Source of the DNA: Flaviflexus huanghaiensis
Lineage (GTDB): Bacteria; Actinomycetota; Actinomycetes; Actinomycetales; Actinomycetaceae
Direction: 5' to 3'
DNA length: 64,000 bases
Assembly: GCF_014118685.1 (NCBI RefSeq)
Contig: NZ_JACFAK010000002.1
Location: 1-64,000 of the forward strand
Part shown: positions 8,103 to 17,440 of the stretch, piece after piece
How the letters are laid out: every line of letters starts with the position of its first letter
Numbering within the stretch: the stretch's first letter is position 1
Notes under the pieces: generated by a model
The model's database searches: none
What the model was told of the DNA's origin: nothing
Seen by the model: the letters and a program-made list of their open reading frames with translations, nothing else
Position numbers and translations under genes: made by a program

Positions 8103-9268
8103 GAATCATCGTGTGCCCCCACGAGCTTGCCATGGGCGGCAGCCAGATCACTGCCATCGAACTGGCTGCCGCCGTGCGGGACCGCGGCCATGACGTCATC
8201 ATCTACTCCTCATCCGGAGCGCTCGCGGACAGGGTCGACGATCTCGGACTTGAGCTCGTCATATCCCCCGCGGGAAACCGCCTCTCGCTCGCGTGGGCGA
8301 GAGGGCTTATCGCCCTCACGACATCATTCGACCCAGATCTCATCCACACGTACGAGTGGGCGCCGAGCCTGGGCGCCGCCTATGGCGTGCGTCAGCTACT
8401 CGCGACACCTCAGATCATGACCGTGCTGTCAATGGACGTGCCAGAGTATCTTCCGGCCGACGTGCCACTCATCGTCGGCACGGAGGCACTGGCGGCCGAG
8501 ATCCGCTCGCAACGCGACGTCGACGTCATCGAACCTCCAATCGACACCGACACTGACCGGACGGTCGATGTCGCCGCTGCGCGGCGCCGTCTCGGCTTAC
8601 CTGCCGACGCCCTTATCGTCAGCGTCATCTGCCGGATGACGGACGAGCTCGGCAAGGCCAGCGGCGTCGAAGCGGCGATCGACGCCGTCTCCGTCCTCGC
8701 GGAGAAGCTTCCCGTTCGCCTTCTTGTCGTCGGCGACGGTCCCGCTCTGCCCAGAATCCGGGCGCGCGCTCAGCAGGTCAACGCCCAAGCAGGCCGGCTC
8801 GTTGTCGAGATCACGGGGAATATGACTGACGCGTCAACCGGTTACGAATCCGCTGACGTTGTTGTCGGCATGGGTAGCTCGATCCTTCGAGCTATGTCGT
8901 TCGGCAAGCCCGTCATCGTCCAGGGCGAGCGGGGCTTCACCCGCCTCCTCACCCCGCACACTGCCAGCGAATTTCTGTGGGCTGGCTTCTACGGCAGCGG
9001 TGGGAACGGCGCCGATGATCTTCTGCCCGCCCTGCGCAAGGTGCTGTCGCAGCCCCTCCTCAGGTCAGAGCTCGGCGCATGGAACAGAGACCTCGTGACG
9101 TCCGGTTTCAGCCTGCGTCGTGCAGCAGACCGGCTTGAGAGTCTTTACTCCAACGCTGCGACATCGCCGCACCACCGTACTCAGGCGACCGTGCGCCTGT
9201 CGCAGTCGCTGGCGCGGCTGGCAAAGTTCTACGTCGCTCGGGCCGTTCGACGTCGGGTTCGAACATGA
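8099..9268 (+). CDS. Glycosyltransferase, GT-B fold (GT4-like)
   Basis: 389 residues. The N-terminal domain has the GT4 loop (LAMGGSQITAIELA), where a sugar acceptor would bind. The C-terminal domain (about 170-340) has VVGDGP and the late loop MGSSILRAMSFGKPVI in place of the usual E-x7-E. No membrane helix is seen; the basic C-terminus may touch the membrane. It is in the polysaccharide operon, overlapping both neighbours by 4 nt. Donor and linkage are unknown. Confidence 0.85.
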   Translation: MRIIVCPHELAMGGSQITAIELAAAVRDRGHDVIIYSSSGALADRVDDLGLELVISPAGNRLSLAWARGLIALTTSFDPDLIHTYEWAPSLGAAYGVRQLLATPQIMTVLSMDVPEYLPADVPLIVGTEALAAEIRSQRDVDVIEPPIDTDTDRTVDVAAARRRLGLPADALIVSVICRMTDELGKASGVEAAIDAVSVLAEKLPVRLLVVGDGPALPRIRARAQQVNAQAGRLVVEITGNMTDASTGYESADVVVGMGSSILRAMSFGKPVIVQGERGFTRLLTPHTASEFLWAGFYGSGGNGADDLLPALRKVLSQPLLRSELGAWNRDLVTSGFSLRRAADRLESLYSNAATSPHHRTQATVRLSQSLARLAKFYVARAVRRRVRT

Positions 9269-10848
9269 CGCGTCACGTCAACACGAGCCCGAGCCTGCGG
9301 CATGGGCTTGCCTGGAGCGCCCTCAGTGCTCTCGTTCTCAGGTTCGGCACCGTTGCTGTCGGCATCTTCCTCGCCCGGCTTCTCTCACCCGAGCAGTTCG
9401 GGATCTACGCCATCGCTCTCACCGTCCAGGCAGTCCTCATGACGCTCGCCGATTTTGGCCTGAGCACGGACCTCATCCGGTCACCGGACCATGAACGAAA
9501 AGCTCCGACGGTCGCGACGTTGGGGCTCGTGACGGGGGCGTCGCTTTCTCTCATCATGGTCTGGTCGGCGCAGGGGACCGCCGAGCTTCTCGGTAGCGCC
9601 GAAGCCGGTCCCGTCATCGCCGTCATATCGCTCACGCTCGTTTTTGCTGGTATCGGTGTCGTCCCGTTCGCGAGCCTCCAACGAAACTTTGAGCAGAAGA
9701 AACTCTTCGTCGCGAACTTCGCGGATTTTCTCGTCGGCACCGTCGTCACTGTCGCTCTCGTTCTTGCCGGGTGGGGAGTCATGGCACTCGCCGTCTCTCG
9801 TGTTATCGCGCAGCTCACGTCGGTGACCCTCCAGTTTGTCCTCTCGGGAGAACGGCCGAGGTTCGGATTCGATCGCTCGCTCGTTCCGCAGGTCCTCGCC
9901 TTCGGCCTGCCTGTCGCGGGAGCGAACCTGCTGTCCTGGGTGCTCCTCAGCTCCGACAAGATCGTCATTTCCCACCTGGCTGGCCCGGCCGCGCTCGGCT
10001 TCTACTTCCTCGCCTTCAACATCTCGAACTGGCCCATGAGCGCTTTCGGCCAGGTTGTCCGAGCCGTGGCCCTTCCCGCCTTCTCACGCTCCGGTGCGCC
10101 CCGCGACCGTGTTCTCGCTGACGCTGTCGCACCGACGTGGACGTTTGCCCTCCTCGCTGGCCTCATGCTCGCCCTCCTTGCCGCCCCCGTCATCGAGATC
10201 GTATACGGGGAGAAGTGGCTTTTCGCGGCTCCCATCCTCACGATCCTTGGACTCTTCGGTGCCCTGCGAACCGTGTTCGATCTGGCAGTGGCGTTCCTCC
10301 TTGCTCGCGGCCATTCCGCCGCCGTGCTTCTCGTCCAGGCTGCCTGGCTCGTTGCCCTTATCCCTGCCCTCTACGTGGGGACGCGGATGGCGGGTGGGGT
10401 CGGGGCGGCCGCCGGTCACCTCGTCGTCTCGCTCGTTGTCGTCGCACCCGCCTATTGCTGGGCGTTGGCGCGAGCAGGGGCGAGTCTGCGCCTCCTGTGG
10501 GCCGCGATGTGGCCACCGGCGGCGGCCTCTGTTCCGGCCGCGACGGCAGTGCTCATCGTCATGGAGCTCGTTCATGGCCCACTTCTGCGCCTCCTTGCTG
10601 GCGGGGTCGTCGGATCCACCGTCTATGTGCTCATCATCGGTGTGTGGCTTCGCGGCCGCCTCGCTGTCGCGAGCCGCCTTGGCGACCCGGCCGTTCCCGG
10701 CCTTTCGGGCGACGCTCCCGTCGAGCCGACGACTCAGTCTCCCGCGACCCCACCCTCCACACGGCGCAGCACATCGTCGCACCGGCACGTAAGGACCGCC
10801 CCGGTCAATGCGAGGACCGATGCCGCACCTGCACGAACGACATCTTGA
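9265..10848 (+). CDS. Wzx-like lipopolysaccharide/oligosaccharide flippase
   Basis: 527 residues and very hydrophobic, with about 12-14 predicted transmembrane helices, as in the MOP/Wzx superfamily (RfbX-like). The N-terminal SALSALVLRFGTVAVG and LLSPEQFGIYAIALT are family landmarks. It should flip the undecaprenyl-linked repeat unit outward before polymerisation by the Wzy-like protein at 14298. The last ~50 residues form a Ser/Thr/Pro/Arg-rich tail with no membrane segment. The gene overlaps the preceding glycosyltransferase by 4 nt. Confidence 0.92.
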   Translation: MTRHVNTSPSLRHGLAWSALSALVLRFGTVAVGIFLARLLSPEQFGIYAIALTVQAVLMTLADFGLSTDLIRSPDHERKAPTVATLGLVTGASLSLIMVWSAQGTAELLGSAEAGPVIAVISLTLVFAGIGVVPFASLQRNFEQKKLFVANFADFLVGTVVTVALVLAGWGVMALAVSRVIAQLTSVTLQFVLSGERPRFGFDRSLVPQVLAFGLPVAGANLLSWVLLSSDKIVISHLAGPAALGFYFLAFNISNWPMSAFGQVVRAVALPAFSRSGAPRDRVLADAVAPTWTFALLAGLMLALLAAPVIEIVYGEKWLFAAPILTILGLFGALRTVFDLAVAFLLARGHSAAVLLVQAAWLVALIPALYVGTRMAGGVGAAAGHLVVSLVVVAPAYCWALARAGASLRLLWAAMWPPAAASVPAATAVLIVMELVHGPLLRLLAGGVVGSTVYVLIIGVWLRGRLAVASRLGDPAVPGLSGDAPVEPTTQSPATPPSTRRSTSSHRHVRTAPVNARTDAAPARTTS

Positions 10849-10871
10849 CCGCGACCCGAAAGGACGTCACC

Positions 10872-11999
10872 ATGTCACTGACCGAACTGAGCAAGCTCCC
10901 CACCGAGAGCCAGTTCCACGGTATTGGCGAGCTCACGTCGGTGCGAACGGTTCGCCCGCCGCAGTCCGCGGCGTCACCGCCCCTCGTCAGCGTTGTCATC
11001 CCGTGCTACAACTATGCCGACTATCTTCCCGGCGCGGTCACGAGTGCGTTGCGGCAGTCGGGTGTGCGGACAGAGGTCATCATTGTCGATGACTGCTCGA
11101 CTGACTCGAGCCTCACGGTCGCGCGTGAACTTGCGGCGCGGGACTCCAACGTTCATGTTTTTCACCACGAGGTCAATCGGGGCCCCGTCGAGACCTTTAA
11201 TGACGGCCTCGCTGTAGCCACCGGCGAGTTTCTCGTCCGCCTCGATGCGGATGATCTCCTGACTCCGGGATCCCTCAGCCGAGCTGTCGCGGTTCTCGCC
11301 ACATATGACAGCGTCGGCTTAGTTTACGGTCACCCGCTGCACTTCTCGGGCGTCCTGCCACCGGCCCGAACAAAGATGCGAGCGGTCACCCTGTGGCCGG
11401 GCACTGAGTGGCTTGCTCGGCGGTGCCGTGATGGGCTCAACGTCATCACGTCGCCAGAGGTCGTCATGCGCGCGTCCGTCGTCGACGAGGTGGGCGGGCA
11501 GCAACCGCTCGCGCACACACACGACATGGAAATGTGGATGCGAATCGCGGCATTTTCCGACGTCGCCTACGTTCACGGATGTGACCAGGCGTGGCACCGG
11601 GAGCACGAAGAGAGCCTGTCGGCTCGGAAGGTTGACTCTCTCGTTGACCTCGCGGAGCGGCGACTGGCCTTCGACACGCTCTTCACAGGGATCGCTCGCG
11701 ACATCCCGAGGGTTGCCGATCTGCAAGTGGCCGCCGATCGGTCCTTGGACCGCGCAAGCATCGCCGCCGCCCGCAACGAGGCGGATCGCGGCGAGGTACC
11801 CGCCGAGCGTCTCGAACTCTACTTCGCCAACATCCGTTCGACTTCTGCGAAGACACGGGCCGAGGTCGAATCATTGCGCCGACGGGCCGGCCGCGCCCCA
11901 CGCCCCGGGGAACTGCCCGGTGCGGGATGGCGGCGCCTGGCCCACAAGATTCACTATGAGCGCTCGTTTCACAAGTGGCATCGCCGCGGCGAGTTCTAG
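10872..11999 (+). CDS. Family 2 glycosyltransferase (GT-A fold)
   Basis: 375 residues. The GT-A domain covers about residues 38-250: VSVVIPCYNYADYL, VDDCSTDSS, and the metal-binding motif LDADD. I set the start at the ATG at 10872, preceded by AAAGGA 6 nt upstream. The frame stays open for another 735 bp upstream, but that part only shadows the flippase gene. The C-terminal ~100 residues are charged and helical. The 23-bp gap from the flippase keeps it in the operon. Confidence 0.88.
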   Translation: MSLTELSKLPTESQFHGIGELTSVRTVRPPQSAASPPLVSVVIPCYNYADYLPGAVTSALRQSGVRTEVIIVDDCSTDSSLTVARELAARDSNVHVFHHEVNRGPVETFNDGLAVATGEFLVRLDADDLLTPGSLSRAVAVLATYDSVGLVYGHPLHFSGVLPPARTKMRAVTLWPGTEWLARRCRDGLNVITSPEVVMRASVVDEVGGQQPLAHTHDMEMWMRIAAFSDVAYVHGCDQAWHREHEESLSARKVDSLVDLAERRLAFDTLFTGIARDIPRVADLQVAADRSLDRASIAAARNEADRGEVPAERLELYFANIRSTSAKTRAEVESLRRRAGRAPRPGELPGAGWRRLAHKIHYERSFHKWHRRGEF

Positions 12000-12010
12000 G
12001 AGAGGGAACT

Positions 12011-13378
12011 ATGGACGTCTTCAACACATCGCGAGCGATCGTCTCGAAACTGACCGAATACGGACCGGCGGAGACGCTGCGGCGCGGCACGAAAAAGCTC
12101 GCTCAACGTGGCGGAGCGGCGATGAACTGGGACGAACTCGACTTCCCCCTGAGAGATGAGGACATCGCAAGCCCGGGAACTGCCGGACAGCCGGAGGAGA
12201 CTCCGCGCCACAGCGGGCCGCTCACGATTGGATGGGTGTGTAGCCCTCCGGCGGCCGGCTCGGGAGGGCACACCACCCTGTTCCGAATGGTCGAGGCGAT
12301 GGAAGAACGCGGCCACGAGTGTGTCGTGCTTCTCGATGATCGCGGCCCGGACGACACTGCCCGACACGAGCCTGTTGTACGACGCGGATGGCCGGGAATG
12401 AAGGCACGAATCGCGAGCGCAACAGGAGACCTCGCCAACTTCGACGCGATCGTGGCGAGCGCGTGGGCCTCCGCCCACGTTGTGGCCAGCCGCTCCACGG
12501 GCGCCGCCCGACGGTATTACTTCATTCAGGACTACGAGCCCTACTTCTATCCGAGGGGTTATCTCTATTCGTTGGCGGAGTCGACCTATCGTTTCGGATT
12601 CGACAACATCGCCCTCGGGGAGATGGTCGCCCACGAACTCAGGACCCAGTCGGGTGTCGAACCTGAGTTCGTTGTCCCGTTCGGCTGTGACCGGGACGTC
12701 TACCGGCTTCTCCCACGCCCGGAAGGGGCTCCGGCGCGCACCGGTGTCGTCTATTACGCGAAGCAGTCGGTCGATCGGCGAGGGTATGCCCTAGCCAAGG
12801 CGAGTCTCGAACGCTTCCACGATCTGTGCCCTGACCAACCGATCCATGTCATCGGTGATGAGGTGCGCGGCTGGCGCGCACCGATTGTCAATCACGGGTC
12901 GATGCGACCGGCCGACTTGAACGCCCTGTACAACGAGACCATCGCTGGGCTCGCGATGTCGTTCACCAACGTGTCGCTCGTTCCCGGGGAGCTCCTCGCC
13001 GCTGGTAGCGTCCCCGTTCTCAATGAGTCGGCCGACGCACGGCGGGACATGGAGGCGGCCGGTGCGGTGTGGGCTGAGCCGACGCCCGAGGCACTCGCGC
13101 GAGCACTCGCCGACGTCGTATCAGCGCCCCCTGCGGAGATTGCGCGGCGCGCCGTCAAGACTTCGCTCAGCGCGCCGGGAGGATGGGGGAGGACTCAGGC
13201 TATGGTCGCTGAGTTCATTGAGGGCAGGCACCGGCCCCTCGCCACAGGGTCGACGGACGACGGCTGGTCGACTGCTGAACGAGGACGGCCAGGCGCCGAC
13301 ATGAGCCACGAGCGGAGAGGACACACTGCCGCCGCTCAAGGAGTAGCAGCTCGCTACCCAACTCAACTGGGGGAATAA
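12011..13378 (+). CDS. WsaF-like (rhamnan-type) glycosyltransferase
   Basis: 455 residues. A ~75-residue leader is followed by a GT-B protein with SGGHTTLFRMVEAM, then YFIQDYEPYFYP, and a C-terminal donor domain with GVVYYAKQS and the loop NVSLVPGELLAAGSVPV. This block order is that of WsaF-type rhamnosyltransferases, so rhamnose or a similar deoxysugar is a fair guess for the donor. GAGAGGGAAC precedes the ATG. It ends in a 1-nt overlap with the next ATG (TAATG), so the two are probably coupled. Confidence 0.8.
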   Translation: MDVFNTSRAIVSKLTEYGPAETLRRGTKKLAQRGGAAMNWDELDFPLRDEDIASPGTAGQPEETPRHSGPLTIGWVCSPPAAGSGGHTTLFRMVEAMEERGHECVVLLDDRGPDDTARHEPVVRRGWPGMKARIASATGDLANFDAIVASAWASAHVVASRSTGAARRYYFIQDYEPYFYPRGYLYSLAESTYRFGFDNIALGEMVAHELRTQSGVEPEFVVPFGCDRDVYRLLPRPEGAPARTGVVYYAKQSVDRRGYALAKASLERFHDLCPDQPIHVIGDEVRGWRAPIVNHGSMRPADLNALYNETIAGLAMSFTNVSLVPGELLAAGSVPVLNESADARRDMEAAGAVWAEPTPEALARALADVVSAPPAEIARRAVKTSLSAPGGWGRTQAMVAEFIEGRHRPLATGSTDDGWSTAERGRPGADMSHERRGHTAAAQGVAARYPTQLGE

Positions 13379-14301
13379 TGACACTGACAGATTTTGGGCG
13401 ATCGATGCTTCGCAGATGGTACGTCGTGGTCATCTGCCTCGCCCTCACGGCTGCGGGCGCCTTTGCAGTGGCCCGCTCCGTCGAGGTGACCTACGAGTCG
13501 ACGGCTACCGTCGTTCTGCTACCGCCACCGTCCGTCGTCACAGAGGAGGGTAATCCCTACCTTTTCATGGGAGGACTTGACCAGGCGCTCAGCGTCCTTG
13601 CCGTCAAACTCAACTCTGCCGATGTGGCTGAGACACTCGTCAACGGCGGCGAATCGTATTCGGTTGCGAAGGATCCGATTGGACCCGGACCTCTCATCAA
13701 TATCACCGCCGAAGCGGGGTCGGGGCCGCGTTCGGAGGCGCTCCGCGACGCGATCCTTGACCGGCTCCCAAACGACCTGCAGGAACTCCAGGATGGTCTG
13801 AGCGTGGCGTCAGCCTCCCGGATCGGCGCGATGACGGTTGTCCAAAGCGACGAGCCGACGAGGATGGCGAAAGAGCAGACCCGCGCCATCCTCACCGTTG
13901 CTGCTCTCGGCATCGGATTGACGGTGTGGGTCGCTGCGGTTGTTGATCGATCGTTGCTTGCCCGGGCCGCACGGAAGCGGGCGCAGGCGGAGACCGAGGA
14001 AACCTCTGAACCAGATCAAACGCAGGCAAAGTCTCATGACAAGACTCGTCATTCCGATGCGGTGCAGACAAAGTCAGATGATGAGGCTCTGCAAGCTGAT
14101 GAGCGACAGGAAAAACCCGACAATGAGGCTCTGCATGCTCATGAGGTGCAGGCAAAGTCTGATGACGAGTTTCATAGAGACGAGCAGTCGCGGGAGGAGA
14201 CTGGTCGGCATGATGTTGAGGCAGGTATGGGCACCGCGCTTCCTCACATGGTCGACAAACCAATGACAGCGGCGGACTTCGTCTCCAGCAGCCAGTCATG
14301 A
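13378..14301 (+). CDS. Wzz-like polysaccharide chain-length protein with repeat tail
   Basis: 307 residues. TM1 is at about 12-31 and TM2 at about 171-190; the ~135 residues between them form the extracytoplasmic Wzz/YveK-like domain (YESTATVVLLPPPS, then the DQALSVLAVKLNS helix). The cytoplasmic tail has no Walker motifs or Tyr cluster, so there is no BY-kinase. It instead carries four 14-residue repeats beginning Q-x-K (DNA 14023-14190), very acidic and probably disordered. The family sets chain length with the Wzy polymerase, which here is the next gene and overlaps it by 4 nt. Confidence 0.8.
   Translation: MTLTDFGRSMLRRWYVVVICLALTAAGAFAVARSVEVTYESTATVVLLPPPSVVTEEGNPYLFMGGLDQALSVLAVKLNSADVAETLVNGGESYSVAKDPIGPGPLINITAEAGSGPRSEALRDAILDRLPNDLQELQDGLSVASASRIGAMTVVQSDEPTRMAKEQTRAILTVAALGIGLTVWVAAVVDRSLLARAARKRAQAETEETSEPDQTQAKSHDKTRHSDAVQTKSDDEALQADERQEKPDNEALHAHEVQAKSDDEFHRDEQSREETGRHDVEAGMGTALPHMVDKPMTAADFVSSSQS
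14023..14190 (+). repeat. Four tandem 42-bp repeats in the Wzz-like gene
   Basis: Four in-frame 42-bp units start at 14023, 14065, 14107 and 14149, each beginning CAG(A/G)(C/A)AAA or similar. They encode Q-(A/T/E)-K-(S/P)-x-(D/N)-x-x-x-x-x-x-x-x. Units 2 and 3 are the most alike (both contain GATGAGGCTCTGCA-type sequence). The base composition is lower in GC than the surrounding gene. Copy number may vary between strains. Confidence 0.85.
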
Positions 14302-16295
14302 CCATGCTCGGGGCGCCGCGGCGCTCGACAGGCAGTAATGTAGACACGGGCTTCTCCGCATTGCCGGTGCGGCCGGACGCAGTCTGGTTCGTTACGGCCT
14401 ATCTCGTCGTTCTCCTCGTCATTCCAGCTGACCGTCGAGTCGGCGTTCTCGGGGGTGCCGGGTCACCCGGTGCGCTGTTCGCCATCTTCGGGTTGGTCTT
14501 ATGGGGATTCGACCGCGTGCAAAGCCGGCGATTCGAGGGCCGGCGTTTTCAGCCAGTCAGCGCTGCGTTACTGTTCTTCGCCGTCAGCGTCCTCGCGAGT
14601 TACGTTGTGTCCTCGACGATGTCTCTTCCCGCTGTCGAACGTTCAGTCGCGGACACGGGTCTTCTCCGGCTCGCCGCAATGGCGGGCATCCTCCTCATCG
14701 CCCACGACGGCATCCCCACTCCCGAGCGCTTCCTCGTCCTCATGAGACGAATCAGTGCCTTCGGCGGAGCCTACGCAACGCTCGGTCTCGTCCAATTCTT
14801 CACGCGGCGAGCTTTCGTCGATTCCTTTTCCATCCCCGGCCTCGTCGAGAACGGCTGGTTTTCTTTCGGTGAGCGGGCAGGTTTCATTCGAGCGATTTCG
14901 ACTGCCATGCATCCGCTCGAAGCTGCGCTCGTCCTCGCCATGATCCTGCCGATCGCACTGACAGTGGCGATCTACGACAAAAAGAGATCAGCCGTGGCCA
15001 GGTGGTATCCCGTCGCCGCCATCCTCTTCCTGTCGGTCCTGTCAGTGACCCGCTCAGCGCTACTCGGAGTTGTCGTCGTCATCGCAGTCCTCTTTTGGAC
15101 GTGGCCGCGGGCCGTCCGGCAGTGGATGGCAGTCGCTATCGGCTTCGGCCTCGTCGCCGTCTATGTCGGAGTTCCAGGCATGGCGGGCACGATCATCGGC
15201 ATGTTCTCCGGGCCGGACTCAAGCCTTGACTCCCGGACAGCGGGCTACGACACTGTCGCCTCATTCGTCGGCGTCAGCCCGCTGTTCGGCCGCGGGTTGG
15301 GGACGTTCCTGCCCTCCTACCGGATTATCGACAACCAGTTCCTGCTCACTCTTGTCGAAACTGGCGCCGTCGGCCTCGCCGCCCTCCTTATCCTCATCTG
15401 TGCCGCGTGTTGGGCGGCTGTGTCGATGAGATGTGTGTGGAAGCCGCAGGACGAGATCATGGCCGCCTTCGGATATGCGCTGCTCGCATCTGTCCTGGCC
15501 GGCTCGCTCCTCCTCGCCCTGTTCGACGCCTTCTCGTTCCCGCAGGCCTGCGGCATGTTCTTTCTTGTCATTGGACTGTGTGGGGCCTACCTCAACCTGT
15601 GCCGAGCGGAGGCGGCGCCGCTGGCGGAATCGGCGAAAACCGCTCTAACTTCGTCAACGTGGCGACGGCGTGTGCTCCCGGTGGTCGCGCTGGTAGCAAT
15701 GGTCGGACTGTCTGCCGCGGTCCTTGCAACTCCACCTCTGTATTACGGGCGAGTTGACGTTCGCTTCGTCCTTCCAGAAAGTCCAGACGATTCGAACGGC
15801 CTCATCGCCGATCCCGGCCTAACCCTTTATCTCGCGGGAGTGGTCGAGCAGCGGCTCAACGCCGAATTAGGAGGTCAGGAGAAGCAGACAACCTCCGCGC
15901 CGCTCTCCAGCACAGGGATTCGAGACGGGCGCTGGGTCCATATTCCCAACGTCGGCGGGCAGTGGGAGACATCGCACGACCAGCCTCTCATTGTCGTCGA
16001 AGTCGTCGGAGAATCACCGGCGCGGGTCGACGCCCAGCTCAATGACTTCTCGGGCCGGGTGACAGATCTGGCGCGCACCTCTCAGGAGGAGATGGGCATC
16101 CCCTCGTCCCTGCACATCAGAACCACCGTGTCATCAGAGACTGCAGGTGTCACGAGTATGGGGATGGAGAGGCGCCGTGCTGTGGCTGGCCTCGCGCTCC
16201 TCACCCTCACGGTTGTCACCGTTGCGGCCCGTGGCGGAGGCCGCATGCGCGACGCGCACTCGAGACGCCGCCGCGAGGACGACGAGCCGACGTGA
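14298..16295 (+). CDS. Wzy-like O-antigen polymerase/ligase fused to a Wzz-like domain
   Basis: 665 residues. Residues 1-455 have about 11 hydrophobic helices with the long outer loop of Wzy/WaaL proteins (FFTRRAFVDSFSIPGL, ERAGFIRAISTAMHPLEAAL, SRTAGYDTVASFVGVSPLFGRGLG). A further TM at about 458-478 is followed by a ~148-residue outer domain (YYGRVDVRFVLPES, then GLTLYLAGVVEQRLNAEL) and a last TM at about 628-646. That TM-domain-TM arrangement, and the YxxxxxVxxxLP start, mirror the Wzz-like protein encoded just upstream. I infer polymerase plus built-in chain-length module. It is the last gene of the plus-strand operon. Confidence 0.82.
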   Translation: MTMLGAPRRSTGSNVDTGFSALPVRPDAVWFVTAYLVVLLVIPADRRVGVLGGAGSPGALFAIFGLVLWGFDRVQSRRFEGRRFQPVSAALLFFAVSVLASYVVSSTMSLPAVERSVADTGLLRLAAMAGILLIAHDGIPTPERFLVLMRRISAFGGAYATLGLVQFFTRRAFVDSFSIPGLVENGWFSFGERAGFIRAISTAMHPLEAALVLAMILPIALTVAIYDKKRSAVARWYPVAAILFLSVLSVTRSALLGVVVVIAVLFWTWPRAVRQWMAVAIGFGLVAVYVGVPGMAGTIIGMFSGPDSSLDSRTAGYDTVASFVGVSPLFGRGLGTFLPSYRIIDNQFLLTLVETGAVGLAALLILICAACWAAVSMRCVWKPQDEIMAAFGYALLASVLAGSLLLALFDAFSFPQACGMFFLVIGLCGAYLNLCRAEAAPLAESAKTALTSSTWRRRVLPVVALVAMVGLSAAVLATPPLYYGRVDVRFVLPESPDDSNGLIADPGLTLYLAGVVEQRLNAELGGQEKQTTSAPLSSTGIRDGRWVHIPNVGGQWETSHDQPLIVVEVVGESPARVDAQLNDFSGRVTDLARTSQEEMGIPSSLHIRTTVSSETAGVTSMGMERRRAVAGLALLTLTVVTVAARGGGRMRDAHSRRRREDDEPT

Positions 16296-16512
16296 GAGAA
16301 GCTCGCTCCTAGTGACGGGACAGATGACGATATGACCCGCGGTCCTCGAGATCCCCACCGTCATTTCCCACTCGTGCGGACAACCTGATCGAGCGCACCG
16401 GTCCAGCGTACGCCGCTCGAAGGCGCACTTCCGCGAGTAGTCGCTCCACCTCGAGACTGCGAACCCGACTGCGTCCCGGTCCCGGCACCCCTCGAACGGG
16501 CACCGTCAGCAC

Positions 16513-16540
16513 ATCTGCGAAAGCCTCGCCTCTGCGAGGC
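16513..16540 (-). terminator. Terminator-like hairpin after the minus-strand GT operon
   Basis: On the minus strand GCCTCGC-AGAG-GCGAGGC (16540-16523) follows the stop codon of the 16546 gene by 5 nt and is followed by TTTCGC. A second dyad, GCGCCGG-TTA-CCGGCGC, spans the stop codon itself. No equally good terminator is visible just after 16295 for the converging plus-strand operon. Confidence 0.5.
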
Positions 16541-16545
16541 GCCGG

Positions 16546-17412
16546 TTACCGGCGCACGTCACCAGCTGCGGCGAGGGCGTGTTTGAGGCGGTCGAAGCGT
16601 TCCTTACCGAGAATCGGCAGGAGCGTATTCTTTGCCAGCGTGCGCGCTGCCAGACGCGCCGCTCGGAGGGGTGCGATCACGGTCCGATCAGCGAGCAGGG
16701 CGGCTCTGCCGGGCTCGTCGAGACCCGCGAGCAAGTCCCCGAATCCGGCCGCGTGGGCGCCCGGTGAGGTCAAGACGCCACGGACGCGGTTGCTCACGTT
16801 GTTCCCGTGGACGACCTGGAGCCAGCCGGGAGGCCCGCCAAGCACCCGGGCCGGCATCTTCCCCGCCAGCCGAGTGTGCCAATCGACCCAGGCTGTGACC
16901 GGCTCATCCCACGGCTCAGCAACCGAGCAGAAAGCGTTATTCCTGTCGCTGTGCCGGTAGAGGCGGCCGTCCTTGAGGATGAGGCCGCGACGGATGAAGA
17001 TCGCGTGGCGTTTCGGCGCGACGACTGATCTGTGGATGCGGGCGGCGAAGTCTGAACTCAGGGCGTCATCGTTGTCGAGATTCGTCGTCACGAGGACATC
17101 AGCAGCCGCACCCGTCACCTCCCGAAGGTCGCCGACAAGCTCGTCCCGGCTGACTTCGGCCCGAAATATCGGGTGGAAACTCCCCACGGCCGCGGCCTCG
17201 ATCCACTCCTTGAGCCACCGAGGGCTTTCCGGGTCGAAATAGATGATCCACGACACGTTCGCCGTCTGCTCGAGAACCGACGGCAAGCAGCGGTCCTCGA
17301 AGAGCGCAACCCGCTCGCGAAGCCATCCGTCCCGTGCCCGGATAAGAGACTCGGCACCGGCGGAGGGCAAGTTGAACCGGGTGAGAAGAACATGGTCGAT
17401 CGTGGGCGTCAC
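16546..17412 (-). CDS. Putative rhamnosyltransferase (GT-A-like)
   Basis: 288 residues from a GTG at 17412-17410, preceded by GGGAGGG with 6-nt spacing; the frame is open upstream, but only into the preceding gene. It begins with IDHVLLTRFNLPS, contains SWIIYFDPESP, and has the metal-binding motif TNLDNDDAL. These are features of the bacterial 'putative rhamnosyl transferase' family (PF11316-like). It follows the three-domain glycosyltransferase by 28 bp on the same strand and is presumably co-transcribed with it. Donor sugar is unproven. Confidence 0.78.
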   Translation of the reverse strand: MTPTIDHVLLTRFNLPSAGAESLIRARDGWLRERVALFEDRCLPSVLEQTANVSWIIYFDPESPRWLKEWIEAAAVGSFHPIFRAEVSRDELVGDLREVTGAAADVLVTTNLDNDDALSSDFAARIHRSVVAPKRHAIFIRRGLILKDGRLYRHSDRNNAFCSVAEPWDEPVTAWVDWHTRLAGKMPARVLGGPPGWLQVVHGNNVSNRVRGVLTSPGAHAAGFGDLLAGLDEPGRAALLADRTVIAPLRAARLAARTLAKNTLLPILGKERFDRLKHALAAAGDVRR

Positions 17413-17440
17413 GGGAATCCCTCCCACGAGTTGAGTCCCA

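Noticed and set aside
10137-10871. Upstream in-frame extension of the glycosyltransferase at 10872, making a 620-residue protein
   Set aside because: It lies wholly within the flippase gene in another frame and is Arg/Pro-rich shadow sequence; a good ribosome-binding site precedes 10872.
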